A stretch of DNA of 64,000 bases from Leucosporidium creatinivorum (lineage: Eukaryota > Basidiomycota > Microbotryomycetes > Leucosporidiales > Leucosporidiaceae). The translations under genes were made by a program, and so were the position numbers. The stretch spans positions 65,581 through 129,580 of the forward strand of contig BCKL01000005.1 of assembly GCA_001600635.1 (NCBI GenBank), in the 5' to 3' direction. Below, one piece after another: positions 55,743-64,000 of the stretch. Position 1 is the first letter of the stretch. Each line of letters opens with the position of its first letter. The notes under the pieces are model-generated. The model was given only the letters and a program-made list of their open reading frames with translations. It was not told the origin of the DNA and ran no database searches.

Positions 55743-56175
55743 TGTATGTACACTAGGTTGAGAAGCCTCAGACTGAGCTCCTAGTTGCATACTGCACTAC
55801 ACAACCTCACCTAGGTTGAGAAGCCCCAGACTGAGCTGAGGACAACCTAGGGAGCGCCCGCCCCTGGGACTTTGAGTCCCGCTCCGCCTAAGTCCCCAAC
55901 AGGGGTCACATTCCCAAACTCCACTAAACTCCACCAAGCTTCTCCCAGTGATCCCCTGGTGCGGATTACTACTCTTCCGATGATCTGGACGTCCAGGAAG
56001 CGAAGGTGGAGGAGGGCGAGGGCCCAACGCCGAGGAAGGCTGGAACCGAGGAGGCGGACAATGGCCGAAATGTTGTAGTGGTACATGAGGTCGAGGTAGG
56101 CGATGAGGGTAGATGATGAGATACATGATGATGTGGTACATGACAATGGCGGAGGTCTGGAGCTCCTGCTCGATA
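55743..56175 (-). repeat. 5' LTR of copia-1, 433 bp, with the same end repeat
   Basis: In element sense it begins TATCGAGCAGG and ends TGTACATACA. Repeats 55753-55777 and 55811-55835 flank a 33-bp core starting GTGAGGTTGTGTAG. It is exactly 58 bp longer than the LTR at 60974-61348, and the difference is the core plus one repeat. Confidence 0.85.
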
Positions 56176-56180
56176 ACTCC

Positions 56181-58087
56181 CACGCGACGGACGTCAAGCC
56201 GGACAAGTCATCCTACACCATCCTCTCCCACCGCCCTTTCGAGCGCGCCTCTCTCCCTCCCCTCCTCCTCCGCGGGCAGGAGATCCCCTTCTCCCCCTCA
56301 GTTACGCTCCTCGGAGCAGAGCAAGATGCCAAACTCACCTTCAAATCTCTTGTCACCTCGCGTGTACAGAGAGCGATGCGAGTTCTACAGGGTATTGCCG
56401 TCCTAAGTTGCCAAACAAATGGGATCAGCTTTCGGCTCACAGGGACCCTCGTACAAGCTCTGGTCCTCCCCAAGCTCGTCCACCTCTCAGCACTCTGGTG
56501 GCGACCACACGCTCCGCAAGTTGCGACGCTGCGCCTCCTTGAGAGCGTGCAGAGGGCCGCTACTCAACTCATCACCGGCGCCTTCCGCAACACCGCCCTC
56601 CAGGCCCTCGAGTACGAGGCCTACATCTTCCCCATCCCTCTCCTCCTCAACAGAATGGCGTTTTGCACCTGCGTGCGCTTTCACAGCCATCCTCCTACCC
56701 ATCCTCTCGCCTCGGCAGTCCTCGAGTCCCTCACCCTCCCGCCGACTCACCGCTCAGCGATCCACCTACACCTCTACACCTTCCCCAAACTCGCCCTCGC
56801 GCCCATCGAGTCCTTCACCAGCTCCCTCTGCGCACCATGGGACTCACCATCGACCCCTCCCACCTTCATCGCCGACGATTCAGCCACCGCCGTCGCCGAG
56901 CACCACCAAGTCGTCCAGCAGTCGTCCAGGAGCACGATATTGCTCTATTCGGATGGGAGCTTGAAGAGAGGAAGGGCGGGAGCAGGAGTAGCGGTGAGAA
57001 TAAGGGTGGAGGAGGAGGGAGAGGAGGAGAAGGTTGTTTGGGGCACGAGGACGGAGGCGATGGTGTATCAGCAGACGGTCTACGGGGCGGAGCTCGAGGG
57101 GATAGCGATGGCACTAACCTTCTACTCCAATACAGCCGCTCCTCCCCCTCCCCTCCCACCTCTGCCGTCCTTTTCGTTGACAATCAAACGGCGATGACAA
57201 GCGCCTTCAAAACGGGCAAGGGAGCGGGTCAGCTACAGCGCGGGAGGATCCTGGAGGCGTACAGGACGCTCAAGAACGAGTTTGCGCACCTCAATGTTGA
57301 GGTCCGCTGGCCTCCAGGCCATTGGGGCGTCAAGGGGAACGAGATGGCTGACGAGGCGGCCAAGGCGGGAACCAGTGAGGAGGCGACAAGGGAGGCGGGT
57401 TTGGAGTTGAAGGGGATTGCTGAGGCGGGAGAGCAGGGGGTTGAGGTCGGACCAGCAACGAATCGCAAGGAGAAGTTGAGCAAGACGAGGGAGGAAGGAG
57501 AGAGGCAGGATGACAAGCCTCGAGACTTGGGCGGGCAGCGGAGGCGAGCAATACTACCCCACCACAGCACCTATTCCACTACATCTCGCGCTCTCTCACT
57601 CACAGCACTTCGTACCGCGCATCATAACACCTCACTAACCCTCTGGTCCTCTCTCTACAGCCAGTTCTTCGCCCGAAACCCGTCTTCTCGCCGACTTCGC
57701 CTTCGCATCGACCCTCGCACCCCCTCGGCGCACACGCTTCGACTACACGACTCCCTCGACCGACGCCTCTCTTCTCTCCTTGTCCAACTCCGATCCGGTC
57801 GCTCCCACCTCAATGCAGACCTCTTCCGCTCTTCTCCAACTGACTTGTGCGAGTGCGGCGGGAGGGAGACGCGCCAACATTTCCTCCTCTCCTGCCCACT
57901 CTACTCCACCGCACGCAGCTCTTTACGTCGAGAAGTAGGCAAGGACACCATGGACGTCTCAGTCTTGCTCAATACGCACACAGACGCGGTGCTGAGGTTT
58001 GCGATGGTGACTGGACGCTTCCCTCGCTACCATTCGGGGAAGCTGGAGATGGATCAGCGGAGGAAGAAGGCCGAGGCTCAGGGATGA
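56181..58087 (+). CDS. LINE ORF2, C-terminal part with RNase H (frameshifted)
   Basis: Continues the reverse transcriptase after the copia insertion: HATDVKPDKSSYTILSHRPF, then VTLLGAEQDAKLTF and the thumb-like region. RNase H follows: ILLYSDGSLKRGRAGAGVAV, VYGAELEGIAMALTF, AVLFVDNQTAMTS, VRWPPGHWGVKGNEMADEAA. The first half of RNase H and its second half lie in different frames, with a shift between about 57,115 and 57,175. The C-terminal domain has LCECGGRETRQHFLLSCPLY, the Tad-type cysteine/histidine motif. Stop at 58,087, then about 350 bp of 3' untranslated DNA and the tail. Confidence 0.75.
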
Positions 58088-59293
58088 GTGGAAATCGATG
58101 TGAGTTGCACTGAGGTCTCTCTACTATTGTGGAGAGGAGAGGACGAGCAAGGTGGATGAAGTGAGGAGTTGGGCAGAGGGGGAGGGACTTGGCGCGCTGG
58201 AGCTCGAGGCCGAGGCAGCGAGGTGATTTTGGTCAGAGGTCGAGTCTTGATGAGGATGATGATGAGTAGCTTCTCGATGGTCTCTTGTAGACACCCAGGT
58301 CCTCCACCACACTATTACAGTATCTGCACCCTTCCAGGCCTTAGCTACCCCTACTCCTCCTCCTCCTCTCTGCTTTGTCTACTCATATAGGTGGTCTCAA
58401 TGGGCGAAAGCTTGACATAGACTGAAACACAATACACTAAACTAAACTAAACCCCCCTCGCACAAGTCTGGGAAGACAGCTCGATGAGGGAGCTCAAGTC
58501 GCTCAAGGACGACTACGACGTCTACGACATGGTCGACCGCTCTTCGCTCCCTCCCAACGCCAAGGTCATTCCCTCCATGTTCGTCTACACGATCAAGCGC
58601 AACTTGGACGGAGAGATCGAGGAGCACAAGGCCCGTCTCGTCGCCATCGGGAACAACCAGCGCGAGGGAGTCGACTTCCACGAGATGTTCGCGCCGACAC
58701 TCCAAGCTTCGGCGATGCGCTCCATCTTCGCTCTTGCCGCTCAGGAGAACCTCATCGTCGAGCAGACCGACATCAACAAGGCGTACCTGCATGGAGAACT
58801 CGACGTCGACCACCTCTTCATGCTCATCCCCGACGGACTCGTCCAGTGTCATCCCGAGCTCAAGGGCAAGATCCTCCATCTCAAGAAGGCCCTCTACGGT
58901 CTCCCTCAAGCCGGCAACATCTGGAACAAGACCTACAACGCGATCATCCGCGAGAACCTCGGCTACACGCCCATTGTCAGCGTCTACGTCAAGTCCGAGA
59001 TGCTCAACGGTCGCCGAGTCTACCACATCCTCGCAATCTACGTCGACGACAACATTGACGTCTCGGCTACGCAGAAGGAGCTCGACAGGCAAAAGAAGGT
59101 CCTCGACGTCAAGCTCGGCCTCAAGCAGCGAGGAAAGCCCAAGTTCCTTCTTGGCATCCAGTTTTGCCATGGCAAGGACGGCTCATGGCACCTCTCGCAG
59201 GGCAAGTACATCCGCGAGACTACCCAAAAGTTCATCGGAGACGAGCCGCATTGCGCCACCTACACGCCCTTCCATCCGAGCATCCTCACCTCG

Positions 59294-60178
59294 TGGGCCT
59301 CTGCTCCCACTGGCGCTGCCCTTCGCCTCATCGACCGCGCCCCACCTGGTCCCCGAGTCGCCCGCCTCCGAGACGGCCTCCCTCGGTCGCTCGCCTCGCT
59401 CCTCACCCAGCTCCGCACGGATCGCTCTCACCTTCATGCAGCTCTGCACAAGACCGGCGTCCATCCCACCGGCCTTTGCGACTGCGGACGACCCGAAACC
59501 CGCCATCATTTCCTCTTCTCCTGCCCTCTCCATNNCCGAGCCCGCCAGCAACTTCAAGCAGTCGTCGGAGCAGAGGGCTTCGACATTTGCTCGCTGCTCT
59601 CCAACCCTCGGTGTATCCCTCACACCCTCCGCTTTGTTACAGCAACGGATCGATTCCCTCGCTACTACGCCCAAACACCTCCTTCAACTTCCACCCCTCC
59701 ATTGTCTTCGGATCGGGTCGGAAGCAGGCGGGGCGGGTAGAGGAGATTGGGGTGCAGAGTTGGAGTGGTCGATGAGGGGATTTGGAGCCGAGGAGGAGGA
59801 GGAGGGGAGTGGGAAGGGAGGGAGGAGAGTCGGGCTGGGAGAGCCGAGGAGGGAGGGGAGTGAGGATGCTGGTGTGTAGGAGGGTAGGAGGATCATGGGA
59901 GAGATGAGTTGGAGTAGTTGGAGTGACTTCAAGCAGCGGAGGTGGACGAGGGAGGAGGTCAGGTCTGGAGGGGCGGGGGACTTGGGCGGGCGGGAACGCC
60001 GACAGAGGGACCATCCTCACCATATCACTTTACCCCCGCGCTTTTACTTATACACATTTCACGCTCTCTTTTGTGCACTGCTTCTTAGTGTTATTTTTGG
60101 TAGACTACATGGGCCTTAGCAGCCTGAAGGTCGAGGAAACGAGATATATTCATTCATTCATTCTTTCAGTTCATTCAT
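59294..60178 (+). mobile_element. 5'-truncated LINE (family 2) inserted in copia-2
   Basis: 885 bp bounded by the 8-bp duplication TCACCTCG (59286-59293 and 60179-60186). Copia-1 has the uninterrupted site. The insert encodes only the C-terminal LINE domain (ASAPTGAALRLIDRAPPGPR, LCDCGRPETRHHFLFSCPLH), then a 3' untranslated region and an (ATTC)n-type tail. It is closely related to the copy at 41,122-42,445. Two N bases lie in it. Confidence 0.88.
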
Positions 60179-60973
60179 TCACCTCGCTGCCAGACATCGA
60201 CGAGCAGTGCACGCCCGAGACTAGGAAGCAGTACCTCTCCATGATCAGCCTGTTACTCTACGTCTCTGGAGGAACGCGCCCCAAGATCGCCTTCCACGTC
60301 AACTTCCTTGCGCGCTTCAGCAAAGGAACGACTGGAGCGCACTTCGACACAGCTCGCCAAGTCCTCTGTTATCTCCGTTCGACTCCCNACCTTGGGCTGC
60401 TCTACCGCAAGCTCAAGCAGGGAGGAGGAGACGCGACAGGCTACTTCCAGACGAACAAGGTCACCGTCGAGGAGCTCAAAAGCGGAGTCGTCGGATTCAC
60501 CGACGCAGGATGGGCCGACGACCAAAGGACGAGACGCTCGATGATCTCCTACGTCTTCCTCCAAGCAGGCGCGGCTACATCATGGGCGAGCAAGCAGACC
60601 AAGCTGCCTTTACCTCTCGTCATGCGAGTCCGAGCTCAACGCCCTCACCGAAGGAGCACGCGAGGCCAAGCTCATCCAGAAGCTCAAGTCGGAACTCGGG
60701 CATCCTCANAAGGGACCAATCGTCATCTTTGGCGACAACACGGGAGCCAACTCGGCAGCTCACAACGCCAAGAACAGCGCGAGGCAGAAGCACCTGGAGA
60801 TCAAGGACCTCTGGATTCGCGAGGCAGTTCGAGACAAAGTCGTCGTCATCGAGTACATCAGCACGCAGGACCAGGTCGCCGACGCTCTCACCAAGCCCCT
60901 CGCTTGCCCCGCCTTCGAGTGTCACCGCACCTCGCTCAGCATTGTCAATCCCCCAGTGGGATTACGGGGGGGG

Positions 60974-61348
60974 TATTGAGCAGGAGCTCTAGACCTCCAC
61001 CATTGTCATGTACCACATCATCATGTACCTCATCATCTACCCTCATCGCCTACCTCAACCTCATGTACCACTACAACATTTCGGCCATCGTCCGCCTCCT
61101 CGGTTCCAGCCTTCCTCGGCGTTGGGCCCTCGCCCTCCTCCACCTTCGCTTCCTGGACGTCCAGATCATCGGAAGAGTAGTAATCCGCACCAGGGGATCA
61201 CTGGGAGAAGCTTGGTGGAGTTTGGTGGACTTTGGGAATGAGACCCCTATTGGGGACTTAGGCGGAGCGGGACTCAAAGTCCCAGGGGCGGGCGCTCCCT
61301 AGGTTGTCCTCAGCTCAGTCTGAGGCTTCTCAACCTAGTGTAAGTACA
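60974..61348 (+). repeat. 3' LTR of copia-2, 375 bp, without the GT-AG segment
   Basis: Begins TATTGAGCAGGAGC after the G-run and ends CTAGTGTAAGTACA. It matches the 433-bp LTR of copia-1 but has one copy of the 25-bp repeat instead of two plus core. Confidence 0.8.
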
Positions 61349-61690
61349 GTGGGATGGACGCCGGTCTTGTGCAAAGCTGCATGTAGGGGAGATTGATCCG
61401 TCCGGAGCTGGGTGAGGAGCAATGCGAGCAACTGAGGGAGGCCGTCTCGGAGGCAGGCAACTCGGGGACCAGGTGGGGCGCGGTCGATGAGGCAAAGGGC
61501 AGCGCCAGTGGGAGCAGAGGCCCACTGCTACGCCCATGCCTGTTGCGCTACAGGCTTCCCTGCTGCGCGGAGCGCCATCATCGCCTTCCCCAGCCCCTCA
61601 AGTCCCCACCACAACTTGGCAAAAACCGGCTCCCTTCTCCCTCTTCCTGCTCGTCTCCCTTGTCTCCTCCACCTCCAAAAGGAGCTTGAG
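61349..61690 (-). mobile_element. LINE family-2 scrap
   Basis: A minus-strand piece matching the region around ASAPTGAALRLIDR and the CDCGRPETR area of the other family-2 copies, directly abutting the copia-2 LTR. No tail or target duplication recognised. Confidence 0.6.
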
Positions 61691-62023
61691 AGCTCAGGAT
61701 TTGTTTGCGGCCTGAAGGTCGATGATACTTCTGACAGCCTCAAAGCGGTAATAAACTGTGATGCCTGTGTTAAAGCAAAGCTAGACAATCACCCTTCCCC
61801 GCAATTGAGAAGACAGCGAGTGAGCTTCTGGCCCTTGTTCACTCCGACCTCCTTGACTTCACAAGCTCTCGCACGGCGGAGCTTGCTACGCCATCACGTT
61901 CATTGATGACCACTCGCGTCTACTCCATGTTGAGCTCCTCAAGAAGAAGAGCAACGCCTTTGCAGCCTTCAAGCACTTCATCGAGGCGACAGAGCGCGCA
62001 ACCGGCAAGAAGCTCAAGACTGA
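61691..62023 (+). mobile_element. Ty1/copia integrase fragment (copia-3 type)
   Basis: Matches the integrase start of copia-3 (DDTSDSLKAVINCDACVKAK) and the following region (ALVHSDLL-type sequence). It shows the uninterrupted sequence at the point where copia-3 has its 491-bp insertion. A short fossil with several breaks. Confidence 0.65.
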
Positions 62024-62598
62024 AGTTTGTACTCATCCGGTGCAGATACCAAAAGCCTGAGGTCTGACAAGAGGTGCAAAAAGGTGGCCACTGGCTTGTC
62101 AGCTCTCCAGCTGCGGTATGGCACCGTCCTGGGCAGAGGGAGGAGCCAGAGCCGAGTGAGGCGGCCTTGGGAAGAAGGCAAAAAGAAGAAAATCGCCTAC
62201 AGGCATGCAAACTGGCAAAAATGACTATGGGTGGACGCTACACTGGGCCAAAGACGGGTGAGGGCCAAGTGTGACCCCAGAGAGAGGCAAAAATAGGAAA
62301 TCGAGCCTGTTACGCATGAAAGAGGCCAAGCAAGTCTACCTAGAACAGGTGTGGTGATGAGGAGAAGAAAGCATGGGGAGAGAAATACTGCCGAGTACAC
62401 CCAAGAAGGGCAGTGTGGGGCCTGTGGGCCTCCGACCGCTTCGCTCTCGCTAGCGCCCACCTACCCACTGGAAACCCCGAGAGAAGGAAGAGAAGATGTC
62501 CATGCTCAAGCAAGGTCAAAGCCGAACTGCGCTGGCGTCCAGCGACTCCTCAGAAAGTAAATGTCAAAGGGATTGACCAGAAAAAAAAAAAAAAGCTC
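62024..62598. other. unassigned sequence ending in a 14-A tract
   Basis: No coding frame with support. It is AT-richer than the host genes and ends in fourteen A (62581-62594), four bases before the tRNA gene. It could be the tail of an unrecognised retroelement inserted upstream of the tRNA, or chance. Confidence 0.35.
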
Positions 62599-62681
62599 GC
62601 CCTTGTAGCTCAGTGGCAGAGCGCATGCCTAGTATTCCCGAGTACAGCATGAGGTCCTCAGTTCGATCCTGGGCGAGGGCA
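62599..62681 (+). tRNA. tRNA-Thr(AGU): tRNA-Thr (anticodon AGU) with an 11-nt intron
   Basis: Acceptor stem GCCCTTG/CGAGGGC with discriminator A. D arm GCTC-AGTGGCA-GAGC. Anticodon stem CATGC/GCATG, loop C-T-AGT-A-A with intron 62635-62645 after position 37. Variable loop AGGTC; T arm CTCAG-TTCGATC-CTGGG. Box A (TAGCTCAGTGG) and box B (AGTTCGATCC) are good matches. The mature length is 72 nt before CCA addition. Confidence 0.93.
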
Positions 62682-62690
62682 CAAGCTCCA

Positions 62691-62696
62691 TTTTTT
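62691..62696 (+). terminator. RNA polymerase III terminator
   Basis: Six T residues on the coding strand, 10 bp after the tRNA, the usual Pol III stop. Confidence 0.8.
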
Positions 62697-63803
62697 GCTA
62701 CCTTGACCTTCGGCTCCCGTTCCCGGCGCTGCTGTGGGCTCACCCGCTGCGGTGAGACCTTGTATCTCTGCTGTGCGACAGCGAGGAGCCTGGCACTAAA
62801 TTGTGTCGCCATTCTTTTTGTTTCCGCAAGTTACGTCGGTGCTTCCTCATCAGCCACACGCTCGGCGATGAACTTCGTGAGGGGCCCTTTTTTGCAAACG
62901 CCCTGCAACTGTACTTGACCTGTTCTTGACCTGTCAGAAGACCATTTGCAAAGCCAGAACCGTTCAGGTGCGTTTGCAGACCGTCACACGACAGTTTTGG
63001 AACCGTTCAGCTTCGCCGAGAGCGTCAGCTAACTGTTAGGTAACCGTCAGAGACTGTCCAACCGTACTGAACGCCCGAGACCATCACCCAGCCAGACCCC
63101 CGTCATCTAACGGTAGTCAGGCGGTCCTCATACGCTGCACTAATGGGCGGGTACTCGTCAGTGGATGAGCACTAAGCTGGCAGCTCGGCGAAGACCTTTT
63201 CAGCCCTCCACAGCACACGAGAAGGTCTCTTGCCGTCAGAAGCTGGTAGGACCTACCTGAAGCAGTATGAAATTCTGCGCAGTGACGCCAGTCGAGATCA
63301 GACACTGCTGCTGCCGTCTTCGCCTCCGCCGAGCTCGGCGATGCTTCTTGAGCTTGCCGGGCTCAGTACATCCTACATGAGACACGAGCGAGAGCTCCGA
63401 GGCTTACATGACGTTATTTTTGATGTGCGCGTTGCTTGAGCGGGTGCTTTCAATGCTGCACTGGTCGCGAGCAGGCCGAAAAAGGACTCGGCTCTCTCGC
63501 GGCAATCTGTAGCTCAATCGACGACTGTTGAACTGGACAGCGGATGAGAGGCGTCGAGCATAGTACAGATGATGTGTTTGAAGGTGAGCTTCCACACTCT
63601 ACAACCAGAGGCCAAGCTTTCAGGTCTCTGCCCCTCCTCCTTCGCCCCGAGCGAATCTGGCCCAAGTCCGCCGCTCAGCATCTCTCCCTCCCGCCCTCGC
63701 CTCAATTCTCGCTTCCCGCTGGCTTCCCGCTCTGCAGCTCGCTGTACAGGTTGTAGTGAACGCTGAGGATAGCTGACGTGCTCTTCTACTCCCCTACAGG
63801 TTG
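62697..63803. other. intergenic, no firm gene
   Basis: A 69-codon plus-strand frame (63230-63439; TYLKQYEILRSDASRDQ, ELAGLSTSYMRHERELRG) looks somewhat protein-like but has no family match or splice support. Around 62,930-63,080 the word ACCGT recurs several times (ACCGTTCAG, ACCGTCA). Nothing else seen. Confidence 0.35.
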
Positions 63804-64000
63804 ATGGTGCACGTCTCTAGCGCTCGAGGTGAGCGCGTCTCTCTCAGCCAGACTCGACTCGCTTTCGTCGCTGTTACTGACTTTCGAACGGCCTACAGCA
63901 AGCTCTCCCGGACTCTATGGACTCTTGACATGTACCCACGATCATGGTGAGCTCTCTACAGCCCGAACTCGCTCTTCCCGGCTGAGCGCGCTCCTCCTGA
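63804..64000 (+). CDS. possible 5' exons of a gene running off the right edge
   Basis: ATG at 63804 begins MVHVSSAR, with a GTGAGC donor after 63828. A TTACTGAC branch site and CTACAG acceptor lead to a second exon at 63899 (SSPGLYGLLTCTHDH), with a GTGAGC donor after 63946. Upstream GTACAG and CTACAG sites suggest leader introns. Splice signals are good, but the protein is too short to identify. Confidence 0.35.

Larger units (their letters stand above)
51454..56175 (-). mobile_element. Ty1/copia LTR element (copia-1) inserted in the LINE
   Basis: Bounded by the 5-bp duplication ACTCC (51449-51453 and 56176-56180). The right-hand (5') LTR is 55743-56175, 433 bp; matching terminal sequence is at the left end. 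Parts in order on the minus strand: gag-like protein (from 55,491; SPEDFPRFARTINLIMG), zinc knuckle (CWVKGCGKIHWVDEC), protease (FILDSCASKCMTG), integrase, reverse transcriptase (EQTDINKAYLHGELDVDHLF; AIYVDDNIDV). Broken, with few breaks. Nearly identical to copia-2 over about 840 bp. The two ends of the element differ at about 5 of 93 comparable LTR positions, so it is fairly young. Confidence 0.88.
47098..58455 (+). mobile_element. nearly full-length Tad-type LINE (family 1), split by a copia element
   Basis: A non-LTR element of about 6.6 kb after subtracting the copia insert at 51,454-56,175. It begins just before the ORF1 ATG at 47,102 and ends in a short (ACTAA)n tail at about 58,440-58,455. 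ORF1 has CCHC knuckles; ORF2 has AP endonuclease, reverse transcriptase, RNase H and a C-terminal cysteine motif, the domain order of the Tad/I group. The left flank is copia-4 and the right flank copia-2, so no target duplication can be matched. Recent enough to keep long frames, but interrupted and with at least two frame breaks. Confidence 0.85.
58456..61348 (+). mobile_element. Ty1/copia LTR element fossil (copia-2), broken
   Basis: Plus-strand copia of the same subfamily as copia-1. Parts seen: reverse transcriptase, RNase H (FTDAGWADDQRTRRSMISYV; STQDQVADALTKPL), G-run polypurine tract and a 375-bp 3' LTR (60974-61348). A LINE fragment is inserted at 59294-60178. The left part is almost identical to copia-1 in inverted orientation. 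All N bases of the window (59534-59535, 60388, 60709) fall here, so the assembly may be uncertain. Broken, with a few breaks. Confidence 0.8.

Noticed and set aside
1-64000. CRISPR arrays, operons, ribosome binding sites, prokaryotic elements
   Set aside because: Intron-bearing eukaryotic genes throughout; no regularly spaced repeat array seen.

Overview
The window looks like nuclear DNA of a GC-rich basidiomycete yeast or related Pucciniomycotina fungus. The host genes are cut by many 45-65 nt introns with GTGAGT/GTGCGT-type donors and CTGAC/CTAAC branch sites. The recognisable proteins are eukaryotic (a BEACH-family protein, the cohesin loader MAU2, a two-finger GATA factor, F-box proteins), and the mobile DNA is Ty1/copia LTR elements and Tad-type LINEs. 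The species assignment is inference; the gene identities rest on motifs read from translated exons.

Bases 1-11,100 are ordinary gene-dense DNA: the 5' part of a BEACH-type gene (minus), a Ser-rich protein, two small unknown genes, MAU2, and another small unknown gene. From 11,400 to 36,500 recognisable genes alternate with a local family expansion. There are four copies (A 11.5-12.7 kb minus, C 19.1-20.3 kb plus, B 24.5-25.6 kb minus, D 35.3-36.5 kb plus) of a gene family I do not recognise. They share exon order and a C-terminal block QARRSGVSEExLRARWA. Interleaved with them are two paralogous F-box genes and a third, unrelated F-box-like gene. Copy A and one F-box gene carry an in-frame TGA; the other F-box gene carries a frame break. 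The GATA factor (13.1-15.7 kb), a mitochondrial-type helical protein (28.1-29.9 kb) and a large Ser/Pro-rich protein (31.6-34.8 kb) sit between them.

From 37.4 to 62.0 kb the window is a nested retroelement pile-up. It holds two minus-strand copia fossils (37.4-41.1 and 42.4-47.1 kb), each carrying further insertions. A nearly full-length Tad-type LINE (47.1-58.45 kb) is split by a minus-strand copia element (51,454-56,175, 5-bp target duplication). A plus-strand copia fossil (58.46-61.35 kb) has a 5'-truncated LINE inserted in it with an 8-bp duplication. Smaller scraps follow. All the N bases of the window fall in this last part. A tRNA-Thr(AGU) gene with an 11-nt intron lies at 62.6 kb, and the first exons of another gene may start near 63.8 kb.

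The most unusual signal is structural. At the 3' end of the LTRs of three different copia families, and once inside an F-box gene, a 25-29 bp direct repeat brackets a short core so that each repeat ends in AG and the core begins with GT. This gives a ready-made GT-AG 'intron' of 52-63 nt. Two related LTRs in the window differ in length by exactly that segment (433 versus 375 bp).
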